DNA of 42,930 nt, from NCBI GenBank assembly GCA_002434245.1, contig DJJR01000077.1, forward strand, positions 41,035 to 83,964, given 5' to 3'. The notes beneath the pieces were generated by a model, which was not told where the DNA came from, did not search any database, and saw nothing but the letters and a program-made list of their open reading frames with translations. Position numbers and translations under genes: made by a program. This document shows, one piece after another, positions 8,006 through 17,292 of the stretch. Positions within the stretch are counted from its first letter, which is position 1. Every line of letters begins with the position of its first letter. This DNA is from Pelosinus fermentans (GTDB lineage: Bacteria; Bacillota; Negativicutes; DSM-13327).

Positions 8006-8323
8006 ATGGAAAAGATCTTGCAGCAATTACTAGAAGGGCAAAATAAACTATTTGAAGAGCAAGCCAAGCTATCTGAGAATCAGGATAAGATGAGTAAAAA
8101 ACTTGATTTGATCGAACAAGCGGTACTAACTAACAATGATCGTTTAGATAACATTGATAATAAACTCGCGGAAAACACAAGGTTTATCTCTGCCCTCTCT
8201 TAAGATGTTGCAAGAACGGCAACAAAGGATTCGATAACTAGGCTTGACACTAAAATTGATTTGATAAACAATAAACTTTTTCAAACTGAAACAGATATCG
8301 CACTATTGAAAATCGTAAAATAA
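8006..8323 (+). pseudogene. Coiled-coil protein gene interrupted by an in-frame TAA
   Basis: The first 65 codons (MEKILQQLLEGQNKLFEEQ...) encode a heptad-rich coiled coil after a strong GGGAGGT ribosome site. The frame stops at TAA 8201-8203, but the same frame continues without another stop to TAA 8321-8323 and resumes coiled-coil character (ITRLDTKIDLINNKLFQTET). Together they make about 105 codons, a usual size for such short coiled-coil proteins. One nonsense change therefore best explains the sequence; the 65-aa product might still be made. A strong terminator follows at 8342-8370. Function unknown. Confidence 0.75.
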
Positions 8324-8341
8324 TTACTAAAGAGACTTCAA

Positions 8342-8370
8342 CCTGCTGAGAATATCAGCAGGTTTTATTT
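8342..8370 (+). terminator. Rho-independent terminator
   Basis: CCTGCTGA (8342-8349) pairs perfectly with TCAGCAGG (8355-8362), followed by TTTTATTT. It ends the broken coiled-coil gene. Confidence 0.85.
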
Positions 8371-8500
8371 ATATCCTAAAAACTTAGCTGCACCATGAAC
8401 GCCCTATCCTTTCTCTGTTTTTTCTGTTGGCAATAGAATCCTTCATGTTGGGTGCTCGCAAGTACTAACAGGAGTAAGCACAGAAGCTACATAGTTTTAA

Positions 8501-9509
8501 TATTCAATACATCTAATGTGTTGGTTATTCAATTTTGATGCATCTCGTGTTGTACCAGTATCCAGATTTCAATACATCTAATGTGTTTGTTACTCCCCTG
8601 TAATGCTGGCAGGCAGACGGTCACAACCACATTTCAATACATCTAATGTGTTTGTTACTCTGTACTCTCTTCAAAGGTATCCAAAGGCTTGTCTAAATTT
8701 CAATACATCTAATGTGTTTGTTACTCATTACTGGCGGTTCCATTGTATCAATGCTGCTTAAATTTCAATACATCTAATGTGTTTGTTACTCATTGGCGGT
8801 GCTTTTTCTTTTCTTGTCGGGGGAGTATTTCAATACATCTAATGTGTTTGTTACTCCTTGCTGGATCATTTCCTCAGTACTTGGAGGACGTCATTTCAAT
8901 ACATCTAATGTGTTTGTTACTCATAAGGTGTAAAATCGGTGCGCCAAGGTCCTGGCTTATTTCAATACATCTAATGTGTTTGTTACTCGGTGGTATAGAC
9001 AGAGAAGATGACGATCCCTTTCGATTTCAATACATCTAATGTGTTTGTTACTCTGCGAGTATTAATAACAACAGCATTACTCCATACGGATTTCAATACA
9101 TCTAATGTGTTTGTTACTCGTTCAAGTTCTTCCTTGATATATTTATGTACAAATATTTCAATACATCTAATGTGTTTGTTACTCAGAGAAATGACATCGG
9201 AAGTTTTAAAAGCTTTAATGAATTTCAATACATCTAATGTGTTTGTTACTCCCTGCAGCATACCCAATACTTAGGACTGCGTCCCATTTCAATACATCTA
9301 ATGTGTTTGTTACTCCAAACGGTATTGCATTGTTGAGGTAATAGAACCTAAATTTCAATACATCTAATGTGTTTGTTACTCTTGGACTGTCCTGCATCAT
9401 CAAAGTCTGAAGCTAATTTCAATACATCTAATGTGTTTGTTACTCTGGTAGGATGGTCGCACAGTGCTGGGAGTCCTGAATTTCAATACATCTAATGTGT
9501 TTGTTACTC
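8501..9509 (-). CRISPR. CRISPR array 1, 16 repeats / 15 spacers
   Basis: 30-base repeats with spacers of about 34-38 bases. Read on the minus strand, repeats begin GAGTAACAAACACATTAG and end GATGTATTGAAAT; the ATTGAAAT end is the usual type I-B 5' handle, and ACAT-TAG-ATGT can form the Cas6 hairpin. The leader is on the right (9510-9680), so spacers on the right are newest. The leftmost repeat (8501-8530) is not of this array's type: it carries the GGTTATTC end of array 2 and shares the same first-two-base change (TATTC) as array 2's terminal repeat. Confidence 0.97.
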
Positions 9510-9680
9510 CAAGGGAAACGCTGCATTTCTCACAACTCTATTTACCTATAAACTCAGAATCTACAAGGATTCTCTCAATATTTTTCCAAGCTAAGCAGAC
9601 ATTTATTACAGATTGTATTAAATGTCTCATGACCTCCCTATTTATATGGTTTTCGCCATCCTTATCCGCAAGACCTGCTT
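9510..9680 (-). promoter_or_regulatory. CRISPR leader of array 1
   Basis: 171 bases colinear with the leaders of arrays 2 and 3, starting CAAGG at the repeat junction and ending CGCAAGACCTGCTT. It should contain the array promoter and the Cas1-Cas2 integration signals. The remaining 9681-9889 has no recognisable gene. Confidence 0.85.
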
Positions 9681-9889
9681 ATTCTTTTGGTAATAACACT
9701 AATTCCTGTTTAATTCCATCACAGATGAGGTACCAGGGAATAAAAAGAGGCGCTCGATTGGATTCTCGAAAAGTCATACATTTACCGATCAATTAATGGG
9801 CTAAAATTATTGAACAATACCACAGCAGGAGAAATTAATAACCTGAGTGGTTGCTATTTTTGTATCCACGAGTTTTTTAGCACTTACTA

Positions 9890-10216
9890 TTAATCCACCA
9901 AATACTCCTTAATGATACCTTTTATTTCCTTTATCTCATTAGAGGATAACATACCTGCCTTATTCAAAAACCTTGACTTATCTAAAGCTCTCATTTGATC
10001 TAATGCAACATAACCTGAAATATCCTTTAGGATTATTTGATGCCTAGTAGGCAATCCTAGATCCGTATGAGTAATGGGTGCAGAAATAACAGTGAAGAAT
10101 CGTCTATTAACTTCTGTAGGTGATAAGATAACACAAGGACGTACCTTTGCCATCTCTGCACCTTTAGTTGGATTGAGGTCAACCCAAAAGACACTATATT
10201 GCTCTAATTGACTCAT
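9890..10216 (-). CDS. mazF: MazF/PemK-family endoribonuclease toxin
   Basis: 108 aa from ATG 10216, which overlaps the antitoxin stop as ATGA; a longer frame start at 10231 lies inside the antitoxin gene. Family hallmarks: VFWVDLNPTKGAEMAKVRPCVILSP at the N-terminus, then SAPITHTDLGLPTRHQIIL and GYVALDQMRALDKSRFL. MazF toxins cut mRNA at short sequence motifs when their antitoxin is degraded. It sits between CRISPR arrays 1 and 2 on the same strand as the cas operon, where it could stabilise the island by addiction. Confidence 0.92.
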   Translation of the reverse strand: MSQLEQYSVFWVDLNPTKGAEMAKVRPCVILSPTEVNRRFFTVISAPITHTDLGLPTRHQIILKDISGYVALDQMRALDKSRFLNKAGMLSSNEIKEIKGIIKEYLVD

Positions 10217-10473
10217 TTGCCATCTTTCCAAGCCTCCAGCGTTTCAAGGTCTAAAGAATCCTCATAAATAACAGGATCATCCTCATGGATTCTCGTGGAA
10301 GCCTTTGCAAATGCCTCTGCCCATCCTTTACGAGGAGTGACTAAGGGTGTGATACTAATTGTATTCCCATTAATTTTGATGGTTACTTTCTTATCAATGC
10401 CACATTGTTTTAGAATACTCGCAGGGAGCCTTATTCCTTTAGAGTTTCCGATTTTAACAATATCTACTTCCAT
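10213..10473 (-). CDS. mazE: MazE-family antitoxin
   Basis: 86 aa. The N-terminal AbrB/MazE swapped-hairpin DNA-binding motif reads VDIVKIGNSKGIRLPASIL. The acidic C-terminus (HEDDPVIYEDSLDLETLEAW) is expected to wrap the toxin. GAGGTG precedes the ATG. It overlaps mazF by four bases. Autoregulation by binding its own promoter (10511-10539) is usual for the family. Confidence 0.9.
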   Translation of the reverse strand: MEVDIVKIGNSKGIRLPASILKQCGIDKKVTIKINGNTISITPLVTPRKGWAEAFAKASTRIHEDDPVIYEDSLDLETLEAWKDGK

Positions 10474-10510
10474 CTATAATTCACCTCTTGTTATTGTTTG
10501 AAGTAATTAC

Positions 10511-10539
10511 ATTGTATCAACATTTCAATTAAAATTCAA
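10511..10539 (-). promoter_or_regulatory. mazEF promoter
   Basis: On the minus strand: TTGAAT, 17 bases, TACAAT, lying 38 bases upstream of mazE and just after the trailer end of array 2. Confidence 0.6.
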
Positions 10540-10556
10540 GAGATCTTTTAGCAACT

Positions 10557-12033
10557 TATTCAATACATCTAATGTGTTGGTTATTCAGATTCTGTTTTCT
10601 AATAATATCTGAAGTTTAATATTTCAATACATCTAATGTGTTGGTTATTCAGAATCTCTAAGCGCAATAAGCGGTACTTTTGGCAATTTCAATACATCTA
10701 ATGTGTTGGTTATTCCTTGGTACACCACCTAATAAGATTTCATCTGTTAAATTTCAATACATCTAATGTGTTGGTTATTCAACCTGCAATATCTTTGCCC
10801 ATACTGGCTTTCCATGATTTCAATACATCTAATGTGTTGGTTATTCCCGTAGGCGAAGCCATCGATAAATATATGTCGACCTCATTTCAATACATCTAAT
10901 GTGTTGGTTATTCTATAAAACTATACCAAGGGTTTGTAAATATCTACAATTTCAATACATCTAATGTGTTGGTTATTCTTCTTTTGTCAATTTTGGTATA
11001 TGCTGCAGATGGAGATTTCAATACATCTAATGTGTTGGTTATTCTTGCTTTTGATTTTTCCTTAGTTTTAGGCTTTTCGGATTTCAATACATCTAATGTG
11101 TTGGTTATTCTTGATCGTTTCTGAGAAACGATAATAAGGACAGTCTAATTTCAATACATCTAATGTGTTGGTTATTCGAGAATATCTCTTGTTTTTCTAC
11201 CTTTACTACTATATTTCAATACATCTAATGTGTTGGTTATTCTCAATTTTTCCGTCGTCAAAGAGACTGGCTATCAAAATTTCAATACATCTAATGTGTT
11301 GGTTATTCTAAGGCAATGTCGCTATGTGATCTCGATTCTTCCATATTTCAATACATCTAATGTGTTGGTTATTCTAGGTGAATAGATAATACGCCGATGT
11401 AATTCTTCTATTTCAATACATCTAATGTGTTGGTTATTCCTAACAGTCAGCAAAACATGCTCCACTGAAAGCCAATTTCAATACATCTAATGTGTTGGTT
11501 ATTCAACGTATCCAATTTGGATACAAAGGAGTGAAAACAGATTTCAATACATCTAATGTGTTGGTTATTCAAAAATCCAATGGTACATATGCAATGCTCT
11601 AATCCATTTCAATACATCTAATGTGTTGGTTATTCGGCGAGAGTCGCCCCTTTCCTTTGGGGGTGAGGTAAATTTCAATACATCTAATGTGTTGGTTATT
11701 CACGTAATCAAAGCCTCTGCCGTAAAAGCCTTGGGTATATTTCAATACATCTAATGTGTTGGTTATTCAGAGTCTTTAAAAAAGCACTAGGAGAAGAATT
11801 CCAAAATTTCAATACATCTAATGTGTTGGTTATTCCTTACAGTCAGTAGCTGAACAGTACTGCAAAGGCAGATTTCAATACATCTAATGTGTTGGTTATT
11901 CACTTATGAGATTATTTATAGTTTCTTTCTCGCACGAATTTCAATACATCTAATGTGTTGGTTATTCGGGCGAAAAACCAGTTTGACTACTCTTCACTAA
12001 TCTATTTCAATACATCTAATGTGTTGGTTATTC
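10557..12033 (-). CRISPR. CRISPR array 2, 23 repeats / 22 spacers
   Basis: 30-base repeats reading GAATAACCAACACATTAG ... GATGTATTGAAAT on the minus strand; spacers about 34-38 bases. The leader is on the right (12034-12204), directly downstream of cas2 on the same strand, so cas transcripts may read into the array. The leftmost repeat (10557-10586) carries TATTC instead of ATTTC at its outer end, identical to the oldest repeat of array 1. Confidence 0.97.
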
Positions 12034-12204
12034 CAAGGTAAATGCTACATTTATCACAACTCTATTTATGTAAGAATCCAGAATCTATAAGGGTTTTCTC
12101 AATATTTTTCCAAGCTAAGCAGACTGACATTACAGATTATAATAAATGTCTCATGACCTCCCTATTTATATGGCTTTCGCCATCCTTGTCCGCAAGACCT
12201 GCTT
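12034..12204 (-). promoter_or_regulatory. CRISPR leader of array 2
   Basis: 171 bases with no net length change relative to leaders 1 and 3. It begins six bases beyond the cas2 stop. Confidence 0.85.
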
Positions 12205-12210
12205 GGAAAA

Positions 12211-12495
12211 TTAAAGGATAAGTGACTCGGTTTGTTTATGATCGGTTCCGAGAACTTCTTCGTTAAAATCAGCCTTGCTCTTTAACTTAATAAGAGTAAT
12301 AAAATCTTCATCCTTTACAATAATTTTGGCAAGTTCATTTTTTAATGCAATTAAATTAGCAGGAGTGATATGTCCCCGGAATACTGATTTCTGATGATGC
12401 TTAAAATACTTTTTGCAGACCTTAAAAACTTTCTGTACCCTTTTTTCACCTATATCATAAAAAATGAAAGCATAATTATAGTTAACATTGCTCAT
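12211..12495 (-). CDS. cas2: CRISPR adaptation endonuclease Cas2
   Basis: 94 aa. Ferredoxin-like fold start YAFIFYDIGEKRVQKVFKVC with the conserved metal-site aspartate D14, then SVFRGHITPANLIALKNEL. Cas2 dimers hold two Cas1 dimers and measure the spacer during integration. It overlaps cas1 by four bases (ATGA). Last gene of the cas operon. Confidence 0.95.
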   Translation of the reverse strand: MSNVNYNYAFIFYDIGEKRVQKVFKVCKKYFKHHQKSVFRGHITPANLIALKNELAKIIVKDEDFITLIKLKSKADFNEEVLGTDHKQTESLIL

Positions 12496-13499
12496 CCTTT
12501 GTCCTCCATATTAAAAAAAGCAATCGGCTTTTCTTCCATTAGATATTTGATCAATTTATAGCCATCCAATCTTATGGTTTGTTTATATGAAACCTTCCGC
12601 TTAAGCTTACTATGTTCAAACACCCCATTAATCCGTTCCTCAAATTCAGTAATAAACACTTTTCGCCCAACATCATTAAGCAATGCATAATTTAATTTTT
12701 TGTCGAAATGCTTTGCTACACTTATTTTTCTGTTGTTTACACAATCAAAAATAGTTTTGTATACCAAAATTGGCTTAAATGCCTCTGATAAGTCTAGACT
12801 TAAGGAATAGCGCCGTTCCATTGGCTCATGTAAAAACGAGATTGTTTGATTCAAATGAGTATGATAAAGCTGAGTCATCGTTTTTGTATACAATAGCGTA
12901 TTACCAAAAGACACCAACGCATTCATTGGATTATCAGGAGGACGCCTTACTCTTTTATTCATCGCAAATTCTTCCGGCAAGATTAGCTTAAAAGTTGCAT
13001 AAAATCTGGCCCAAATCTCTCCTTCCAAGCTTAGCAAATTCTTGATAGCGTTGATGCGCGGCAGCAAATCAGGAACATCTTTCTTTAACCAATCCAGGAA
13101 CGGTTTTAGCTCGCTCTTACCATGCCTGTAATAATGATATAGAACAGAATGAATATTTAGTGAAATTGCCTTTACAATAGCTTTCGCAATGGTCAAACGT
13201 TTTTCCTGATTATCATAGGCTAATGCTTGTGAAACTGTCAGCCTGCCGCTAAGCAGATAATCTTTGGGATAGAAAGTTCCCACATAGTTTTCATAGTAAC
13301 CAAAAAAATGCACCACGATTCCAGACTTTGATAATATTTCTAATAATTTTGTACTTAGCGTTATGTCATTAAAGCAATATAATTCTTTTGTATCTTTGAT
13401 CGGCAGATAAATATTGCCATGCTCACCACGAAAACAAATCGAAAAATCTTTGCGGCTTAAATCTCCCTTAGAAAAAATATAGCGTGTCTCTTCTTTCAT
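12492..13499 (-). CDS. cas1: CRISPR integrase Cas1 (type I-B)
   Basis: 335 aa. Catalytic metal ligands are visible in order: E159 (LLSLEGEIWARFY), H224 (FLHEP) and D236/E239 (SLDLSEAFKP). The N-terminal beta-domain has VHFFGYYENYVGTFYP. Cas1 inserts new spacers at the leader-repeat junction, here with three near-identical leaders to choose from. AGGGAG precedes the ATG, 22 bases after cas4. Confidence 0.97.
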   Translation of the reverse strand: MKEETRYIFSKGDLSRKDFSICFRGEHGNIYLPIKDTKELYCFNDITLSTKLLEILSKSGIVVHFFGYYENYVGTFYPKDYLLSGRLTVSQALAYDNQEKRLTIAKAIVKAISLNIHSVLYHYYRHGKSELKPFLDWLKKDVPDLLPRINAIKNLLSLEGEIWARFYATFKLILPEEFAMNKRVRRPPDNPMNALVSFGNTLLYTKTMTQLYHTHLNQTISFLHEPMERRYSLSLDLSEAFKPILVYKTIFDCVNNRKISVAKHFDKKLNYALLNDVGRKVFITEFEERINGVFEHSKLKRKVSYKQTIRLDGYKLIKYLMEEKPIAFFNMEDKG

Positions 13500-13521
13500 C
13501 CTATAATCTCCCTATCTATTT

Positions 13522-14010
13522 CTAAATATAGCAATACTCGTAATACGCACAACGCTTACAGCCCGTTTTTAAATTTGCTGCTGGAGGAACCGGGCTAAGT
13601 AAAAACTCTTCCATTTCCGCATATTGTTTATTGAGCTGTTGAACCAATTCTTCATTAAGCTCCGTGTAATGAACTTTCTTACCTTGCTTGTTTTTTTCCC
13701 AGACTTCCAGCCGACCTTTGCGGTTAATTCCTTTTTGGGCCAGTCGCAGCAGATAAAACTGGATTTGTGCCATAGCCGCATTAAGATCAGCATCAGATTT
13801 CTTTAGCTCCACCACATATTCATCAGTGATCTTGTCCAGTTTGATATTATCAATCGCCAGTTCTCCATCCTTCTCTGAGTTGAGTGCATGCAATACTCTG
13901 CCAATCCTCACATCTTCAGAATTATCTTCCAGATTCAACTTGTGATAGAACAGCCAGCATTGCCGGGGACAATGAACATAATAATTAACGAGTGTACCAG
14001 TTAGCATCAT
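13522..14010 (-). CDS. cas4: CRISPR-associated exonuclease Cas4
   Basis: 162 aa RecB-like nuclease. Cysteines C14/C18 (HCPRQCW) and C151, C154, C160 at the C-terminus suit a 4Fe-4S cluster. H41 (GRVLHAL), D54, E68-x-K70 (VVELKKS) and QIQFYLL supply the nuclease site. Cas4 trims prespacers and enforces PAM choice with Cas1-Cas2. Starts within the cas3 stop (ATGATG overlapping TGA). Confidence 0.95.
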   Translation of the reverse strand: MMLTGTLVNYYVHCPRQCWLFYHKLNLEDNSEDVRIGRVLHALNSEKDGELAIDNIKLDKITDEYVVELKKSDADLNAAMAQIQFYLLRLAQKGINRKGRLEVWEKNKQGKKVHYTELNEELVQQLNKQYAEMEEFLLSPVPPAANLKTGCKRCAYYEYCYI

Positions 14011-16424
14011 AGAAACAGTCCTTTCCCTTGATTCATGAAAGCTTTACGATTAAATTTGCCATTTTCGATAAACTGCTCACCGTTTTCGATATAATAATAT
14101 CCGCCAAATTCCTCATCACACCCCAAGGCTTGTTGATCATAGCTATATACACTATAGGTAAAATACGACATCTGCTCAGCCAACCTGGACAATTCCACTT
14201 TTCGGTGACCATACCCCATATCCTTAGTCTGACAAATTTCTTTGTAACGCTGCCAGATATCCCTTCCGGAAATAAGCTGATTTTCGCTTAGAAGGTCATA
14301 AGCCAGGAAGATTTGATAGGTTGGCGGAATCAGACGCATATCCCGTTCTATTTCCTGATATTTTAATTCCAGACATTTTGCGTATGTATAACGGATATTC
14401 CTGGTAGTTCTTGACTGGCTTATGGCCCTAACATCTTGCAAAATTCCTTCATAGATTCCTTTAAAGTCTTTTTGTCGCAGCAATTCTGCCACTGCTTGCT
14501 TGGTTATGGGATAATTAAGCCGCTCATCATTACCATATATTTTTTTCGCATCATCATAATTGAAAAAATAAGCCTTGCCACGCCGCAGGCAGGAACGGTT
14601 AATTCGTCCTAAGAACTGTTCTTCGGCATCAGGCAGCGATACATCCTTAAACCCAATATCCATATCGATATCTACACCAGCCTCAATCACCTGGGTTGCA
14701 ACAACGATAATGCTTGTTCTGGTTTTTATTTCTTCAATGATGGCTTTTCTGTTACGGGAATTATCATCACCCGTTACTTCCACACAATAAACATCCGCCT
14801 CTTGACACAGCAGATTGAAAAACTCCCGGGCAGTATTTTTATTAATAAACTCTACGAGTACCTTCCGGTCTTTATACTGCAACACCTTATCCCTTAATAC
14901 GCTTAAGTCAATCTTTTTGTAAGATAGCAGTGAGAAATCCAGTTCCACTCGATCCCGAAAAAACTTGTTTTGATAGTAGACCTGCGGCTCCTTAATTAAG
15001 TCAACAATATCATACTGGTGGTCATCAAGCAGCAAATCCAGTTTCGGCAGCGTAGCCGACATCATAATAATCTTGATATTCAACAGACTGGCGTACTGCA
15101 ATAAAAATAAGATAATCTGCTGCCAAATAGCATTACGGTAGCTTTGAATTTCATCAATAATTACCACACTATTACATAATTTAAGGAGGGGAAAGCATGG
15201 CTCCCGACCTGTACTAAACAAAGCATTGAAAAAATTGACATGAGAAGTAACGACCAGCGGATAATTATTTAAGATTTTGTTAAGCGCGGCTTTTTCATAA
15301 TCACAATCTTCTTCCTGGCTTCCAGCTGATCGCTTTCTGGCAGCTTGTTCAACATAAATGGGCGTAAGTGAATTAACGACTGCCATATCTTTCCCATACT
15401 CAAAATATTCGCCTAGTACTGCTGCCGTCTGTTCCACAAGGGTATTAAAGGGGAAAATGTAAAACACATTGGATAGTTGTCTGTGCTGATCGAGCAATGT
15501 TAGGAATAAATTAACCGACATATTGGTTTTTCCTGATCCGGTGGGAGCTTCCAGGTAATACAAGCTGGCTGTCGGGTGCCTCCGCAAGTTTTGCTCGGCT
15601 TCTAAAAAGATCTTGCAGCGCTCTTCATTGATGGATTTGGCAAAAATTAGGTTATCTTGCTGATACTGTTTAATACCAGTGTATACTTTACCAGCGTAGT
15701 ATTTATTCTTCAATTCCTCTAAGTTGTCTATGGTACAAAGAGCAACAGGCACCCCATTCATATACTCCGAAGTGGCGCAATAGTCACAAGCCGTAATTAC
15801 ACTAAATAGCAGCTTATTTAGAATATAAAAAGCGGTTTCATTGGCAACCACCTTTTTAAGCTGATCATATCCCTTATCCGCCGTGAAGATACTATTCTTC
15901 GTTAGATCGAGTTCCTTATCATAGCAGCCGTCTTTTTCTAGACACTCTTGTACTCTTTCTTTAAAATCCCCAATATCGTTAAGAAACCCATGATGGCGGG
16001 CAATGCAGTAGCTAAAAGAAAATAGAAAATAGGAAAACTTTTTCATATCATTTTTGGAGATGATTTCCAAATGCTCACACAGATAAATATAGGCTGATAA
16101 TGTGGCATGATTACTACTGTTATAGGTAACAGGAAAGTTAGGGTTTTTTAATATTTTTCGCTGATAGGCCGGATTGATTTTCCCAATGTCATGCTGATAA
16201 ACTGCATCCACAAAAAATTGATAGATTGCCTCTGTTTCCCGTTCATCACAGCCGCATTGCTTAATGATTTTTTTGCTAATGGCCGCCAAGCCCTTTTTCT
16301 CACAATACAGATGATAATAGGCAAGGCATAATTCACTATGTGCAGCCAGGGTTTCCGGTTCTTTTCCCTTGTCGGTATGAGCCCAGTAGCGCGGATCACT
16401 CAAGAAACCTTCTATAACGCTCAA
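14007..16424 (-). CDS. cas3: Cas3 HD nuclease-helicase
   Basis: 805 aa in one chain. HD nuclease domain: H29, H78-D79 (YQHDIGK), H106, HH144-145 and D214. SF2 helicase: Walker A EAPTGSGKT (292-300), DEIQ (424-427), MMSATLP, and motif VI-like EQFLGRINRSCLRRG. It unwinds and degrades DNA marked by Cascade. The start is TTG, eight bases after GGAGGT. A 92-base gap with a hairpin separates it from cas5. Confidence 0.96.
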   Translation of the reverse strand: MSVIEGFLSDPRYWAHTDKGKEPETLAAHSELCLAYYHLYCEKKGLAAISKKIIKQCGCDERETEAIYQFFVDAVYQHDIGKINPAYQRKILKNPNFPVTYNSSNHATLSAYIYLCEHLEIISKNDMKKFSYFLFSFSYCIARHHGFLNDIGDFKERVQECLEKDGCYDKELDLTKNSIFTADKGYDQLKKVVANETAFYILNKLLFSVITACDYCATSEYMNGVPVALCTIDNLEELKNKYYAGKVYTGIKQYQQDNLIFAKSINEERCKIFLEAEQNLRRHPTASLYYLEAPTGSGKTNMSVNLFLTLLDQHRQLSNVFYIFPFNTLVEQTAAVLGEYFEYGKDMAVVNSLTPIYVEQAARKRSAGSQEEDCDYEKAALNKILNNYPLVVTSHVNFFNALFSTGREPCFPLLKLCNSVVIIDEIQSYRNAIWQQIILFLLQYASLLNIKIIMMSATLPKLDLLLDDHQYDIVDLIKEPQVYYQNKFFRDRVELDFSLLSYKKIDLSVLRDKVLQYKDRKVLVEFINKNTAREFFNLLCQEADVYCVEVTGDDNSRNRKAIIEEIKTRTSIIVVATQVIEAGVDIDMDIGFKDVSLPDAEEQFLGRINRSCLRRGKAYFFNYDDAKKIYGNDERLNYPITKQAVAELLRQKDFKGIYEGILQDVRAISQSRTTRNIRYTYAKCLELKYQEIERDMRLIPPTYQIFLAYDLLSENQLISGRDIWQRYKEICQTKDMGYGHRKVELSRLAEQMSYFTYSVYSYDQQALGCDEEFGGYYYIENGEQFIENGKFNRKAFMNQGKGLFL

Positions 16425-16493
16425 TATAAATTACCTCCATTCTAAAGCTTACAGCATCTGTATTCTTCAAGAATTTAGCCATAATAAGCAAAT

Positions 16494-16515
16494 AGGACGG
16501 AATCAATCCGCCCCT
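16494..16515 (-). other. Intra-operon hairpin between cas5 and cas3
   Basis: On the minus strand AGGGGCGGA pairs with TCCGTCCT (one bulged G) just after the cas5 stop. No U-run follows, so it is more likely an mRNA-stabilising or processing element than a full terminator. Confidence 0.4.
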
Positions 16516-16516
16516 G

Positions 16517-17275
16517 CTAAAAAAAGCATAGTACCCTGTTACCATCCTGCAATAGCTCACCTTTCACTTGTTTTACTGCACAATTGGTATAAAGCAGTTG
16601 CTGAAATATATAAAAGTTATGCTCTGGTTGCAATGCTATCGGTGCACGCTCAGAAAATATATAAGCCGCTTGATCCTCAAATGTCTCCGAATCGTCAATA
16701 GCGTCCAAATCACCACCAAACAATGAATTGACGAATACCACTCCATCTTGTTCGACCGAATCCAGATCACAGAGCTCCACATTCTCAATCACGGCAGGAA
16801 AGTCATTTTTCCCGAGATAGGGAATATACATGCATTTCTGTTTTGTTAGATATTCTACCAGTTTGTTCCATATCTCCACTTTCACAGTTCCCCTGGTAAG
16901 ATATACCGTCCAGACCGGTTTTTCCAGCCATTGCTCAAATACCATCAGATTTCCACCAGCCTCTTTTGAAGCATACCCTACACTGTTATTGAAGTATTGA
17001 ACCTTTTTTGTAAAATAACCGCGCTTGGCTTCCGGTATTAATGCCACCTTAAGCCCTGTCAGCTTTTCATAAAATTCCGGAAATCCTTTTTGTTCTTCAC
17101 CAAATACACGATGATTTCGATACCCTTTTAAGCCAAGTATTGCCCCCAGTAAACCTAACAAAGCTACCCGATGAATATTATTGTAAGTAAAATATACCTG
17201 CTCATTGACATCCGGCTTGCGAAAGCAGGCCGCCTCTCCAGACAAACGAAATTTGACAGCTTGGATTTTCATCAT
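16517..17275 (-). CDS. cas5: Cascade subunit Cas5 (type I-B)
   Basis: 252 aa if started at the second ATG (17275), six bases after GAGAG; ATGs at 17281 and 17272 are also in frame. RAMP-type start IQAVKFRLSGEAACFRKPDVN, then HRVALLGLLGAILGLKGYRNH typical of the Cas5h group, and a conserved VYLTRGTVKVEIWNKL segment. It caps the 5' handle of the crRNA and contacts the PAM end. It lies 11-20 bases after cas7. Confidence 0.92.
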   Translation of the reverse strand: MMKIQAVKFRLSGEAACFRKPDVNEQVYFTYNNIHRVALLGLLGAILGLKGYRNHRVFGEEQKGFPEFYEKLTGLKVALIPEAKRGYFTKKVQYFNNSVGYASKEAGGNLMVFEQWLEKPVWTVYLTRGTVKVEIWNKLVEYLTKQKCMYIPYLGKNDFPAVIENVELCDLDSVEQDGVVFVNSLFGGDLDAIDDSETFEDQAAYIFSERAPIALQPEHNFYIFQQLLYTNCAVKQVKGELLQDGNRVLCFF

Positions 17276-17292
17276 ATGCATCTCTCAACCAT

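Noticed and set aside
8743..9403. Open frames on both strands through array 1 encoding repeated FNTSNVFVT- or VTNTLDVLK-type peptides
   Set aside because: They are translations of the CRISPR repeats themselves; no ribosome sites.
10717..10899. Open frame inside array 2
   Set aside because: Repeat-derived peptide, as above.
11636..11671. Array 2 spacer with a GC-rich self-complementary stretch that looks like a mobile-element end
   Set aside because: It has normal spacer length and position; the likeness cannot be tested without a database search.
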